Positions 22,749-34,529 of a DNA stretch of 64,000 bases are shown piece after piece (within the stretch, counting starts at the first letter, position 1; each line of letters starts with the position of its first letter). The DNA is taken from the NCBI RefSeq assembly GCF_050003625.1, contig NC_134398.1, positions 115,792,145 through 115,856,144 on the forward strand. The letters are read 5' to 3'. The notes under the pieces are model-generated. The model searched no databases, was not told the origin of the DNA, and saw nothing but the letters and a program-made list of their open reading frames with translations. The DNA is from Haematobia irritans. Taxonomy: Eukaryota; Arthropoda; Insecta; Diptera; Muscidae. Made by a program: the position numbers and the translations under genes.

Positions 22749-23771
22749 ACAGGTTGGCTGATACGTCCCCGGTCTAACAAAGAAAACACATTTTTTGTCA
22801 AAATTCCTTTTTATTATTCAACATAGTTCCCTTCAAGAGCGATACAACGATTATAACGACCTTCCAATTTTTTGATACCATTTTGGTAGTACTCCTTCGG
22901 TTTTGCCTCAAAATAGGCCTCAGTTTCGGCGATCACCTCTTCATTGCAGCCAATTTTTTCCCTGCGAGCATCCTTTTGAGGTCTGAGAACAAGAAAAAGA
23001 CTCCGGGGGCCAGATCTGGAGAATACGGAGGGTGGGGAAACAATTCGAAGCCCAATTCATGAATTTTTGCCATCGTTCTCAATGACTTGTGGCACAGTGC
23101 GTTGTCTTGGTGGAACAACACGTTTTTCTTCTTCATATGGGGCCGTTTTGCCGCGATTTCGACCTTCAAACGCTCCAATAACGCCATATAATAGTCACTG
23201 TTGATGGTTTTTCCCTTCTCAATATAATCAATAAAAATTATTCCATGCGCAATCGCAAAAAACAGAGGCAATTACTTCGCCAGCGGACTTTTGAGTCTTT
23301 CCACGCTTCGGAGACGGTTCACCGGTCGCTGTCCCCTCAGCCGACTGTCGATTGGACTCATGTTTCATCCATTGTTACATATCGACGGAAAAACTCGGGT
23401 GTATTATGTTTTCGTCGGTAACCACCCCTTTCGGGCGTCCACTGCGTTCATCGTCCTCCGTGCTCATTTCACCACGCTTGAAGTTTGCATACTAATCAAT
23501 TATTGTTGATTTCCCTGGGGCAGAGTCCGGAAACTCATTATCAAGCCAAGTTTTTGCTTCCACCGTATTTTTTCCCTTCAGAAAACAGTATTTTATCACA
23601 ACACGAAATTCCCTTTTTTCCATTTTTTCACAATAACAAAACTTGCTTCACAAAAGACTCTCTATCTCACAAACTAATTGACTTACAGACGTCAAATTTT
23701 GACACGAATCATTTGAAGGTTGGTAGCGACGCCATCTATGTGTCAGACCGGGGACTTATCAGCCAACCTGT
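22749..23771 (-). mobile_element. DD34D mariner element, internally deleted
   Basis: Perfect or near-perfect TIRs ACAGGTTGGCTGATA and complement, with TA at 22747-22748 and 23772-23773. It is 1023 bp against about 1.3 kb expected for an intact mariner. It abuts the right end of the DD41D element by 15 bp. Confidence 0.9.
22933..23620 (-). pseudogene. mariner DD34D transposase, deleted and mutated
   Basis: The N-terminus starts near 23620 (MEKREFRVVIKYCFLKGK) and keeps the TIIDWYAKFKRGEMSTEDDE region; then the central part, including the first catalytic block, is missing. The C-terminal piece (22933-23271) has FHQDNALCH and PHPPYSPDLAP. The third Asp is lost: the expected PSDFF reads PGVFF at about 23003. 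Frames differ between pieces. Non-functional. Confidence 0.85.
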
Positions 23772-23773
23772 TA

Positions 23774-24305
23774 TTTTTTGCCTACTATATTTTCATTTAC
23801 TTATTATCTAATTTTTGGAATTTGAAGCTCTTTTTTACTTGGTCCGGGGGTTGAACCTGAATTTGTAAAGACAACAACAGAACGCCTTAGCACAGTAAGC
23901 CATAAACGCCATTGAACACGATACCCATTAAGGCATACGATTCTAATTATATCTCCTAATTATCATGAATAAAAAAGCAAAGATCATAGGTTCAAATCCC
24001 ACCAGCGGAGAATGCTTTATCAAAACATTTTCTAAAACATTTTTGTTATGTTATGTTTATTAGTTTTGGCATATTTTTTGTATTTAAAACTTATCAATAA
24101 AATGTACCATCAAATTAAAAATTCTTGTAATTTGCAAAGTATTATCAAAAATTTTTTACGGAAGTAAAAATTCAAGCGGCACAGGTTGTAACTCCCGCAG
24201 GATAAAATTTTCATTGTTTTTTTACTTTTTCTTTTTCACCAAACCAAAACCGGATAGTAGAAAATTTGTCAATTTCGGTTAATCGCGAAAACCTGGTTTT
24301 GACCA
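23774..24305. other. Unassigned stretch with two divergent tRNA-like sequences
   Basis: On the minus strand 23842-23915 has GGTTCAACCCCCGG as a B-box-like end and GCTTACTGTGCTAAGG as an A-box-like part. On the plus strand about 23925-24020 ends in GGTTCAAATCCCACC. They face away from each other, like the T1/T2 module but with different sequence. The rest shows nothing recognisable. Confidence 0.35.
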
Positions 24306-24515
24306 TCGGTTTCCTCCAAACGAAATTGTAGACAAACAAAGTTCGTTTCTTATTTGCTTTTATTTGGAACAAAAGTATATACTTTTGTTGATAAACGTTT
24401 ATTCTTTTCCAGGATGTAAAAACAATTTCATAAAGACTAACTCAAAAACAAAAAACATATTTTCTGGCTAAGTGAATTTTCCCTCACATCTTTCTCACTT
24501 CCACGAGGTTTTTTT

Positions 24516-26545
24516 TATACCCACCCCCATAGGATGGGGGGTATATTAACTTTGTCATTCCGTTTGTAACACATCGAAATATTGCTCTAAGACCCCATAA
24601 AGTATATATATTCTGGGTCGTGGTGAAATTCTGAGTCGATCTGAGCATGTCCGTCCGTCCGTCCGTCCGTCCGTCCGTCCGTCCGTCCGTCCGTCTGTTG
24701 AAATCACGCTAACTTCCGAACGAAACAAGCTATCGACTTGAAACTTGGCACAAGTAGTTGTTATTGATGTAGGTCGGATGGTATTGCAAATGGGCCATAT
24801 CGGTCCACTTTTACGTATAGCCCCCATATAAACGGACCCCAAAATTTGGCTTGCGAGGCCTCTAAGAGAAGCAAATTTCATCCGATCCGGCTGAAATTTG
24901 GTACATGGTGTTAGTATATGGTCTCTAACAACCATGCAAAAATTGGTCCACATCGGTCCATAATTATATATAGCCCCCATATAAACCGATCCCCCGATTT
25001 GGCTTGCGAGGCCCCTAAGAGAAGCAAATTTCATCCGATCCGGCTAAAATTTGGTACATGGTATCAGTATATGGTCTCTAACAACCATGCAAAAATTGGT
25101 CCACATCGGTCCATAATTATATATAGTCCCCATATAAACCGATCCCCCGATTTGGCTTGCGAGGCCTCTAAGAGAAGCAAATTTCATCCGATCCGGCTGA
25201 AATTTGGTACATGGTGTAAGTATATGGTCTCTAACAACCATGCAAAAATTGGTCCACATCGGTCCATAATTATATATAGTCCCCATATAAACCGATCCCC
25301 CGATTTGGCTTGCGAGGCCTCTAAGAGAAGCAAATTTCATCCGATCCGGCTGAAATTTGGTACATGGTGTAAGTATATGGTCTCTAACAACCATGCAAAA
25401 ATTGGTCCACATCGGTCCATAATTATATATAGCCCCCATATAAACCGATCCCCCGATTTGGCTTGCGAGGCCTCTAAGAGAAGCAAATTTCATCCGATTC
25501 GGCTGAAATTTGGTACGTGATGTTAGTATATGGTCTCTAACAACCATGCAAAAATTGGTCCACATCGGTTCATAATTATATATAGCCCCCATATAAACCG
25601 ATCACCAGATTTGACCTCCGGAACCTCTTGGAAGACCAAAATTCATCTGATTCAGTTGAAATTTGGTACGTGGTGTTTATAAATGGCCTCAAACTCCCAT
25701 GCAAAAATTGGTCGATATCGGTCCATAATTATATATAGGCCCCATATAAACCGATCCCCAGATTTGACCTCCAGAGCCCCTTGGAAGAGCAAAATTCTTC
25801 CCATTCGGTTGGAATTTGGTACGTGATGTTAGTATATGGTATCCAACAACCATGCAGGAATTGGTTCCTATCAGTCCATAATTATATATAGCTCCCATAT
25901 AAACCGATCCCCAGATTTGACCTCCGGTGCCTTTTGGAGAATCAAAATTCATCCGATCTGCTTGGAATTTGGTACGTGGTGGTAGTATGTGATATTTAAC
26001 AACCATGCCAAAAGTGGTCCATATTAGTCCATAATCGTACATAGCCCCATATAAACCGATCCCGAGATTTGGTTTTGGAACCTCTTGGAGGAGCAAATTT
26101 CATCCGAGTGAGTTGAAATTTGGTACATTGTGCTAGTATATGGTCGTTAACAACCATGCTTAACTAGGTCCATATCGGTCTATAGTTATATATAGCCCTC
26201 AGATAAATCGATCTCCAATCACACAAAAATTGGTCCATATCAAGTTCATAATTGTATATAGCCCCCATATAAGCGACCCCCATATTTCAATTCTGGCTCT
26301 CTACGTACAAAAGTCCATATCGATTCGTAATTATTTGTAGACTTAACTATACATAACTTTTTTGTCTAATATATACCATATATGAACTAAATCACAATTT
26401 AGAAAACGATGTTAAGAAGTTTTAAGATACCACAACCCAAGTAATTCGATTGTGGATGATAGTCTTTCGTAGAAGTTTCTACGCAATCCATGGTGGTGGG
26501 TACATAAGATTCGGCCTGGCCGAACTTGCGGCCGTATATACTTGT
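24516..26545 (-). mobile_element. HINE copy B, 2030 bp, inverted
   Basis: The reverse complement of copy A with essentially the same sequence and the same length. It lies in the T-run of the uninterrupted context CCACGAGATTTTTTAGTTC (seen empty at 8365 and 44812), consistent with Helentron insertion within T-T. With copy A it makes a 2-kb inverted repeat about 3.07 kb apart. Confidence 0.92.
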
Positions 26546-26556
26546 TATTTCTTAGC

Positions 26557-26875
26557 ACCTTCTTCTGTAAAAAAATGTAGAAAAAATTATTCGATTTAAT
26601 AAATTTTTAAAATGTTACCTTCCGCCTGGACGGAGAATCGAACCGCGTACCATGCAATTTGTAAGCCAACACACTATCCACTGAGCTATGTAGCTGTTAT
26701 TGTCATCAATAGACAATTATCCATAAAAGTTATATAGCATAGCTTTCGGCGCCCACGAGCCGATTAAACAAACTTTATTGAAAGAAACATACATTTAGTT
26801 GGGCACCGTGGAGCAGTGGTTGCTACGTCCGCCATACATACCAAGGGTCCTGAGGTCGATCCCTGCTTCTACCGA
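26557..26875. repeat. Head-to-head tRNA-like pair
   Basis: T1 on the minus strand (about 26622-26698, GAATCGAACCGCG; CTGAGCTATGTAGC) and T2 on the plus strand (about 26800-26873, GTGGAGCAGTGGTTGC; GGTCGATCCCTGC). GCGCCCACGAGCC is in the spacer. The order is identical to that in the 44588 element. Confidence 0.75.
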
Positions 26876-27199
26876 ACACCAAAAAGTTTTTTTTTTTTTT
26901 GCATATATTCCAGATATGTTCGGAAGATTTCGAAAAGGTTACATACTACTATATTAAATTGTTTACTATGAAATTGTAAAATGTGTCTTATTAAAGTCAG
27001 AAAATGACAGTGCTTGATATAAACGAAATGGACTGTGTTGTTGGTTCAAAAATAATTTTTTTTATTGAAAAAATAAAAATTTTGTAGCAAACGAATTTTT
27101 TTGGTGATAAAAGTTTAAAATTTTAAAAGGAATTCAAAAAACTCTAACAAAAGAAACACGTTTTCGGTACACGTTTTCCAAACGTTTTTTTTTTGCGTG

Positions 27200-27838
27200 T
27201 AAGTAGCACATAATAATCTTTTACTGCATCACACTCTATACGACGATTTTACACTCTTCAATAAAACTGAAGAGGTAAATTATACCCAAAGAAAAAATAT
27301 TTTCGTCCCGACCGGAGTTTTACTCAACGACATTCAGTTTTTTTTTTTTTTTCAAAGTACTTCTTTTCTACAAATCTTGTTTATTGGCATCAAAAAAATT
27401 TAGAAAATTTTGTTTGTCTACTATTTCTTCCTCAGAAAAAAAAATATCTTTCAGTATGTATAAATAAGTTTCATAAAAAATAAACGAGGGAGCACCTTTG
27501 TTGTAGAATTTTCATTTTATTACAATGAATTGTTAATTCTTTGGTTTTAGAATACAATGAACTCTTTTTCAGTAATTTTTATTTTTGTCGAGTTTAACCT
27601 ATTTTGTGCAACATAAAAACCAGAAACTTTTTATAAAATTGGTTATTTGGACGCCCTAATAGATATTTTGTCTATGTTTTTTTTTTTTTTAAAGTGTGTT
27701 AGGTCTCGTCCGCTAGTCAAATAATCTAAATCAAAAGCTAGTTTTACGAAATTTTTTGATAATTTCACTTTCTACCGTGAGATCAATAATAGAGGAACAG
27801 ACCGAAGACTGACCAATAGCTAAGGCACGATGTACTCA
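27200..27838. other. No gene; MITE remnants
   Basis: Starts with unassigned AT-rich sequence. At 27281 ATACCCAAAGAAAAAATATT resembles the left end of the CCCAAAG MITE family. Several poly-T runs. No coding potential recognised. Confidence 0.45.
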
Positions 27839-28707
27839 CACTGAAAAAAAGCATGCCCGGTTCCAAAGATTTTGACTTTACTTTAAAAATTTTGGTATTG
27901 ATTCCGAGCCAAAGAAGCGGAGAAGTAAGGATACTTTTAAGACACAATTCTCTTTTAAATTTGGGTTTTGTGTATTTGCTTCTAGGAAGGAAATTTTAAT
28001 TTTCGCTTTTTTTCTTCATATCCTATCAAAGACCTTTAAAAACGAGTTAGGTTAGGTTAGGTTAAAGTGGCAGCCCGATTAAGATTCAGGCTCACTTAGA
28101 CTATTCGGTCCATTGTGATACCACATTAACTAAAAGTACCTATTACATATGGGCACTTCTAGTTTTAACCGTTGAACCTTCTCGATTATTTTCTTCTGTT
28201 GAACCAACCAGATTGTTCCAAAAACATTAGCAGACTGCTTAAGTTAACGTTTTCCAGGTCCGCCAGTAATCTAAAATTTGCTTACGCCTTAAAAACGAGT
28301 TACCGACAACTTTATTTTCCAAATTAAGACTCGACTTCCAGTAGAAATTAGGCATTGTTATGTATTGAAAAACATGGCATATATTTGAACGATTTTTTTT
28401 TCTTTGTAATCAAGATGCAAAAAGACAACAAATTTAAAGACAATTTCATTCAATTTAAATAATTTTTCTGAATTATTAAAGGCAAGTTGACCTTAGTCCA
28501 AACATTTCTTCTTTCATGTTATGATACCCATTTTTAAGAGAAATCACTTAATTATAAGGGCAATACGACTTCATTGAAAAGTTTATCGACTTTTGGACAA
28601 GGAAAAAACATTAAATTAGAGAAATGCGACTTCTATGCTAAGCAAAATTTGCATTCGTATTTTAAAGACATGAAATCTTTGACCTCACGACAATATTTTT
28701 TTCAGTG
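27839..28707 (+). mobile_element. CACTGAAA MITE (TA-2) carrying a SINE
   Basis: CACTGAAAAAAAGCATGCCC at the left and TTTTTTTCAGTG at the right. The flanking dinucleotide is CA on both sides rather than TA. A SINE is inserted at 28050. Internal order is otherwise as in the 5336 copy. Confidence 0.8.
28050..28288 (-). mobile_element. SINE-like insertion with a 14-bp duplication
   Basis: Target duplication TTAAAAACGAGTTA at 28036-28049 and 28289-28302. Read on the minus strand it ends CGGGCTGCCACTTTAACCTAACCTAACCT-like (the first part is ...GGCTGCCACTTTAACC). It shares the GTGATACCACATT and GGCAGCCCGA blocks with the SINE at 29737, but the 5' body with CATATGGGCACTT is different. No tRNA-like head is seen, so it is 5'-truncated or a different subtype. 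Confidence 0.75.
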
Positions 28708-29659
28708 CAGGATATAATTCTGTGTAGCCTCAAAATGTAGCCTGCATCGATTTGTTTCCACTTTCTATTTGACACCATACATATCTAGCAAAACAATAAA
28801 TCTTTTACGACACAATTCAGTAACATTGAAAATTAGGATCATTGGGTCAACAACAGGATTTTGACGCATTAAATCAACGGAAGCACCTAGATCTTTGAAA
28901 TTTCATACATGCACCCAGAGAAGGAATATGACCATCCTATGAGCATAATGTAACTCTTTCACAAGGAACGTGGATCATATTTGTCCCTAAAAGTTACAAA
29001 CAAGAATATACGTCCAAAAGTTCGGCCGAATCTTATGCGTACAAAGTTCTACTAAAAACTGTCATGGATAATTGAATTGTTTGGGATGTGGTAAAAGCTG
29101 CGGATATAATACGAAAATTTCTCACAAGTGGTGGTTATTTGGTGAAAACGTGGTTTAGAAAAGCCATAATTTAACAAGAAGCTGTTCATTCAATGCGACA
29201 AAAAGAAAAAGGGGGAATCATAAAGTACTTATTGGTGCATTTAGGGCCTTCTCGAAAACTAAACTTTTTACTATGGTGAGATATCAATTTACTATGGTAA
29301 AAACAATTGCTAATTAGGTGTACTCATTTCTTTAAAAAATAAAACTAATTTTTGTTTGTTTTGATATAAGCAAAACATGATAAGCCTAGTGATGTCGTAA
29401 ATGTCAAGAATTATCAACAAATGTCAAATTTCTTACTAACCCCCTGGGCTAGTAAAATTATACTCACATCGATTTAAGTCAAATATTTACCAATGCTAGT
29501 AAAAAGTTTCGGTTTCGAGCATGCCCTTATAATTATTTCCGGAGTAACACCAAGTGTGGATTTTTTTTGGATTTTTTTGTGCTTACATCTGTAACATAGT
29601 TCTAGAGGATGATTTTTTAGCTATTATCTTTTTGGCACTGCTTCCGCCATTGTTGTGTT
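28708..29659. other. No gene; small HINE end fragment
   Basis: At 28999-29092, ACAAGAATATACG, GTTCGGCCGAATCTTATG and GTTCTACTAAAAACTGTCAT match a decayed ACAAGTA-type HINE terminus. The rest is unassigned AT-rich DNA without recognisable coding. Confidence 0.45.
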
Positions 29660-30475
29660 GTGTTTCATTGTCCAACATCTTCAGTTAGGTCTATAATTGA
29701 ATCTTACAAACGAACAGCGTTTGTAAACTATTGAATTACTGAGCCACCGTGGTGCAATGCAATGCCCGCCTTGCATACACAAGGTAGTGGGTTCGATTCC
29801 TGCTTCGACCGAACACCAAAAAGTTTTTCAGCGGTGGATTATCCCACCTCAGTAATGCTGGTTACATTTCTGAGGGTTTCAAAGATTCTCTAAGTGGTTT
29901 CACTGCAATATGGAACGCCGTTCGGACTCGGCTATAAAAAGGAGGTCCCTTGTCATTAACATGGAATCGGGTAGCACTCAGTGACAAGAGAGAAGTTCAC
30001 CAATGTGGTATCACAATGGACTGAATAGTTTAAGTGAGCCCGATACATCGGGCTGCCACCTAACCTAAATTATTGAATGGGTACATAAATACGCAGAATT
30101 GTCGTTTTGAAGTGAAGATCAGTTAGATGCATTGCAAAAGCTACTAATACATCCGGAAAAGGTAGAGTGTGGTGCGGTTTATAGGCTGGATGCGTATCGT
30201 AACTTAACTGTGAACGCTACCGTGGAATGTCATGTCTATACAGACAAACCCGCTTCCATTAACGCATTAGCAGAAGACATTGAATCATATATTCGTGAGA
30301 TACCGGCCCAAATGGTGGAAAGAGTATGCCAAAATTGGACTAATCAGATGGACTATTTTAGGTGCAGTCGCGGTGAAAATTTGCATGAAATAATTTTCAA
30401 TCATTAAATTACATGGAACGTACTATCGATTTAAATAAAAATTTCAAGCATTTTTTTTACATTACATTATTATTT
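29660..30475 (+). pseudogene. DD41D mariner transposase relic with a SINE inside
   Basis: The part before the SINE (29690-29736) resembles the start of the relic at 55310. After the SINE come GTACATAAATACGCAG, a fragment matching the NPE region, and then a C-terminal stretch (30225-30407) reading INALAEDIESYIREIPAQMV...CQNWTNQMDYF, similar to the C-terminus at 22490-22624. The QQD and PLD catalytic blocks are deleted. No TIR pair found. Confidence 0.65.
29737..30070 (+). mobile_element. tRNA-derived SINE, near full length
   Basis: The tRNA-like head has A-box-like CCGTGGTGCAATG and B-box GGTTCGATTCC. The body has CAAAAAGTTTTTCAGCGGTG, GGTTTCACTGCAATATGG and GTGGTATCACAATGGACTG, ending GGGCTGCCACCTAACCTAAA. 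An 8-bp duplication TATTGAAT flanks it (29729-29736 and 30071-30078). It is inserted in the DD41D relic. Confidence 0.85.
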
Positions 30476-30630
30476 GTACTTTATTAAAACTTGCACAACA
30501 AGAACATGATATTCTTATAATTATAGTACAAGTGAAACACCATGTGGATTGAGTATACAAACGTAAGACTAACAACAGTAAACATTTGAGAGAAAAAGTG
30601 ATTTATAGGAACTTAAATCTTAAAATAAAA

Positions 30631-32648
30631 ACAAGTATATACGGCCGCAAGTTCGGCCAGGCCGAATCTTATGTACCCACCACCATGGATTGCGTAGAAA
30701 CTTCTACGAAAGACTATCATCCACAATCGAATTACTTGGGTTGTGGTATCTTAAAACTTCTTAACATCGTTTTCTAAATTGTGATTTAGTTCATATATGG
30801 TATATATTAGACAAAAAAGTTATGTATAGTTAAGTCTACAAATAATTACGAATCGATATGGACTTTTGTACGTAGAGAGCCAGAATTGAAATATGGGGGT
30901 CGCTTATATGGGGGCTATATACAATTATGAACTTGATATGGACCAATTTTTGTGTGATTGGAGATCGATTTATCTGAGGGCTATATATAACTATAGACCG
31001 ATATGGACCTAGTTAAGCATGGTTGTTAACGACCATATACTAGCACAATGTACCAAATTTCAACTCACTCGGATGAAATTTGCTCCTCCAAGAGGTTCCA
31101 AAACCAAATCTCGGGATCGGTTTATATGGGGCTATGTACGATTATGGACTAATATGGACCACTTTTGGCATGGTTGTTAAATATCACATACTACCACCAC
31201 GTACCAAATTCCAAGCAGATCGGATGAATTTTGATTCTCCAAAAGGCACCGGAGGTCAAATCTGGGGATCGGTTTATATGGGAGCTATATATAATTATGG
31301 ACTGATAGGAACCAATTCCTGCATGGTTGTTGGATACCATATACTAACATCACGTACCAAATTCCAACCGAATGGGAAGAATTTTGCTCTTCCAAGGGGC
31401 TCTGGAGGTCAAATCTGGGGATCGGTTTATATGGGGCCTATATATAATTATGGACCGATATCGACCAATTTTTGCATGGGAGTTTGAGGCCATTTATAAA
31501 CACCACGTACCAAATTTCAACTGAATCAGATGAATTTTGGTCTTCCAAGAGGTTCCGGAGGTCAAATCTGGTGATCGGTTTATATGGGGGCTATATATAA
31601 TTATGAACCGATGTGGACCAATTTTTGCATGGTTGTTAGAGACCATATACTAACATCACGTACCAAATTTCAGCCGAATCGGATGAAATTTGCTTCTCTT
31701 AGAGGCCTCGCAAGCCAAATCGGGGGATCGGTTTATATGGGGGCTATATATAATTATGGACCGATGTGGACCAATTTTTGCATGGTTGTTAGAGACCATA
31801 TACTTACACCATGTACCAAATTTCAGCCGGATCGGATGAAATTTGCTTCTCTTAGAGGCCTCGCAAGCCAAATCGGGGGATCGGTTTATATGGGGACTAT
31901 ATATAATTATGGACCGATGTGGACCAATTTTTGCATGGTTGTTAGAGACCATATACTTACACCATGTACCAAATTTCAGCCGGATCGGATGAAATTTGCT
32001 TCTCTTAGAGGCCTCGCAAGCCAAATCGGGGGATCGGTTTATATGGGGACTATATATAATTATGGACCGATGTGGACCAATTTTTGCATGGTTGTTAGAG
32101 ACCATATACTGATACCATGTACCAAATTTTAGCCGGATCGGATGAAATTTGCTTCTCTTAGGGGCCTCGCAAGCCAAATCGGGGGATCGGTTTATATGGG
32201 GGCTATATATAATTATGGACCGATGTGGACCAATTTTTGCATGGTTGTTAGAGACCATATACTAACACCATGTACCAAATTTCAGCCGGATCGGATGAAA
32301 TTTGCTTCTCTTAGAGGCCTCGCAAGCCAAATTTTGGGGTCCGTTTATATGGGGGCTATACGTAAAAGTGGACCGATATGGCCCATTTGCAATACCATCC
32401 GACCTACATCAATAACAACTACTTGTGCCAAGTTTCAAGTCGATAGCTTGTTTCGTTCGGAAGTTAGCGTGATTTCAACAGACGGACGGACGGACGGACG
32501 GACGGACGGACGGACATGCTCAGATCGACTCAGAATTTCACCACGACCCAGAATATATATACTTTATGGGGTCTTAGAGCAATATTTCGATGTGTTACAA
32601 ACGGAATGACAAAGTTAATATACCCCCCATCCTATGGTGGTGGGTATA
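30631..32648 (+). mobile_element. HINE copy C, 2018 bp
   Basis: Same sequence as copy A over the visible length, but 12 bp shorter; the difference sits in the (GACG)n tract near 32478-32515 (three fewer units). Ends ACAAGTATATACGG and GGGTATA. Its left flank is an A-run, as in copy A. Confidence 0.92.
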
Positions 32649-32756
32649 ATAAAATATATTATAAAAAAGGGGACAACAAAAAATATATAAAAAAAAAAGA
32701 AAATATTAAATAAAATGAAATAAGACAAGAGAAATATAATAAAAGTAGAAAAATTT

Positions 32757-33400
32757 TCAGAAATTATATGTTCTATTGCTCCTTAAAATATTCAAAAATT
32801 TAGTCTTAAAAGTTTGCGCGTTACTGACAGTTTGTATCTCGTGAGGTAAAAAATTCCAGAGACGTACGACATATATAAAGAATTGCCATTCGGAAATCAG
32901 GCTTCGATGAACTAGAGGTATCAACTTCTTACCCCTGTTCGATCTAGCAAATTGTAATTTCTGAAATAAGTATGGTGGTATTTGTTTATAAACAATTTTA
33001 TGTAAAAATGTCAACGATCTGATTTTCATTAGATCAAAAAAAGTTACACCATAAAGAGATTTTATGTGTGGTACAGTGGAATCACGTCGTCGGGTTACGT
33101 TGCTGAAAAAAGAATCCAATTTGCGTCTGCTGGCAGAGTCACAATTTGCAAAAAGTTCAGAACCATACAGCACCCCTGGGATGATGTAGGTTTTAGCCAA
33201 AAGGGATCGAACATGAAGAGGCGTGAATGTCTGGGATGCCCAGAGAGAGCGCAGTTTAGAGTATCCTTGACCAACAACCATATTTATATGATTCGTCCAA
33301 GAAAGATTATCATTGAGAATTAATCCCAAATTTCTTGGCGTGGTGTACGTGGTGTATCCAACCTTTCATCATCTATCAAAATATCAATGCGTTTATGCGT
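32757..33400 (-). pseudogene. Non-LTR retrotransposon ORF2 fragment, C-terminal to the RT
   Basis: A 190-codon frame reads NLGLILNDNLSWTNHIN at its start, then LAKTYIIPGVLYGSELFANC and FLHKIVYKQIPPYLFQKL. This is the conserved region after the reverse transcriptase in Jockey/CR1-like LINEs (family assignment from memory). Upstream (33340-33400) HKRIDILIDDERLD lies in another frame, so a frameshift is present. The catalytic RT and endonuclease domains are absent; a dead 5'-truncated copy. No poly(A)-like tail is seen. Confidence 0.75.
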
Positions 33401-33479
33401 TTTCTTTTTTATTTAATCAGCCTCAAAGTGAATTTCATTTTAAATCCTAAGCTTATTTACATTCCAAAATGCTTGGAGT

Positions 33480-33755
33480 ACACGGGAATTGAACATTAAA
33501 TTCTTTTTTGACCTACACAAAAAAAAATGTCACCAAAATATTTCCAATTAAAATTTTAATTGAATTTTCAAAAGTATTCAATTAGAAATTTAATTGATTC
33601 AACAAATTTTTTAATTAAAATATCAATCACAAGAATTACTAATATCAATTTTTTAAATCCTTTCTTTATCCTAAAATGTTTGAAAGACTTTCGCCCTTAG
33701 TAATTGGAACAATTCTCGGCATAACCTCTCTTAAATATTTATCAATTATTCAGAA
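33480..33755. repeat. AT-rich MITE-like remnant
   Basis: TACACAAAAAAAAATGTCAC followed by many AATTAAAATTTAATTGA words recalls the interior and ends of the CACAG-ended element at 42897. A right end is not identified. Confidence 0.35.
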
Positions 33756-34319
33756 CCCAGCAAAAAAAGCGTCGCCAAAAAAGTAATGAAAATGTTCTTT
33801 TTGGATCCGGAAGTGGTGCAAAATTGACGCAGAAGCGATGAATTCAACATGGGCTTGTCATAGGACGGAAGTCCTCCATTTCAACAGCCGTTGCACTGAA
33901 TTCGCATCACTTCTTTAGGTGTGATCCGAATTCAATATTTTGGATGTAAATTAAAAAATTATGTGATATTTTGTCAAAAAAATTATTTTTATAATTTTTT
34001 ATAATTTTTAATGGATTCTAACGCTTGTCGGAGACGTTTAACCTCAAATATTTTCAAAAATTCACAATTTTTCAGATTGGATTTAGCATTTTTTTTCGAC
34101 AAAATTTAAATGAGTTGTACCACTTTATGAATTCTTACTCTGTTTTTAACCTATTTGAAACAAATAAAGTTAAAATTACCCATTAAAGGTATAAAAAAAC
34201 GAAGTTATGAAAAATTAAACTTCCTGGGTAGTTAAAATAAAGACATCATTGGGAGTGCATCTTCTGGAAGTGCTTTTAAAGTTGTGCCTTTGGAAGAACT
34301 TCCAAATTTTTTTGCTGGG
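33756..34319 (-). mobile_element. CCCAGC-ended MITE, 564 bp
   Basis: CCCAGCAAAAAAAGCG at the left and TTTTTTTGCTGGG at the right. Inverted relative to 12300-12832; both share GGATCCGGAAGTGGTGCAAA, CGTTGCACTGAATT and AAGTGCTTTTAAAG words. No clear target duplication (AA on both sides at most). Confidence 0.8.
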
Positions 34320-34529
34320 AACTTATTATTTTGAACCATAACCAGCTCTTTACTAAAGGTAGTTTAACACTTTTATTTAGGTTTAGGTTAGGTATAGTGG
34401 CAGTTCATTACAACAGCATCACTTTGACTTTTCATCCCATTGTGATACCACAGTTGTGAACTTAACTCTTATCAATGAGTACTGGCTAATTCTACGTTGC
34501 ACTTAATGACTCCCTTTTTTAGGAATTTG
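34320..34529 (-). repeat. SINE 3' fragment
   Basis: GTTAGGTATAGTGGCAG followed by CCCATTGTGATACCACAG reads, on the minus strand, as the diverged 3' part of the tRNA-derived SINE. The head is missing. Confidence 0.55.

Larger units (their letters stand above)
24306..27199 (+). mobile_element. TA-3 (CACGC) element, left end lost, with a HINE inside
   Basis: TTTCCTCCAAACGAAATTG matches the copy at 44588 from about its 23rd base. It continues to CCACGAGGTTTTTT, is split by HINE B, resumes with ATTTCTTAGCACC, the tRNA-like pair and the CGAAATGGACTGTG module, and ends CCAAACG...TTTGCGTG before TA. The left CACGC TIR is not present. Confidence 0.7.

Noticed and set aside
24555..24709. (GTCC)n as an independent microsatellite locus
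   Set aside because: The tract is at the same place in every HINE and is part of the element, as in Drosophila INE-1/mini-me type repeats.
28050..28075. Insect telomeric (TTAGG)n repeat
   Set aside because: AGGTTAGGTTAGGTTA is the reversed 3' tail of a SINE; it sits inside a 14-bp target duplication, and Diptera generally lack TTAGG telomeres.
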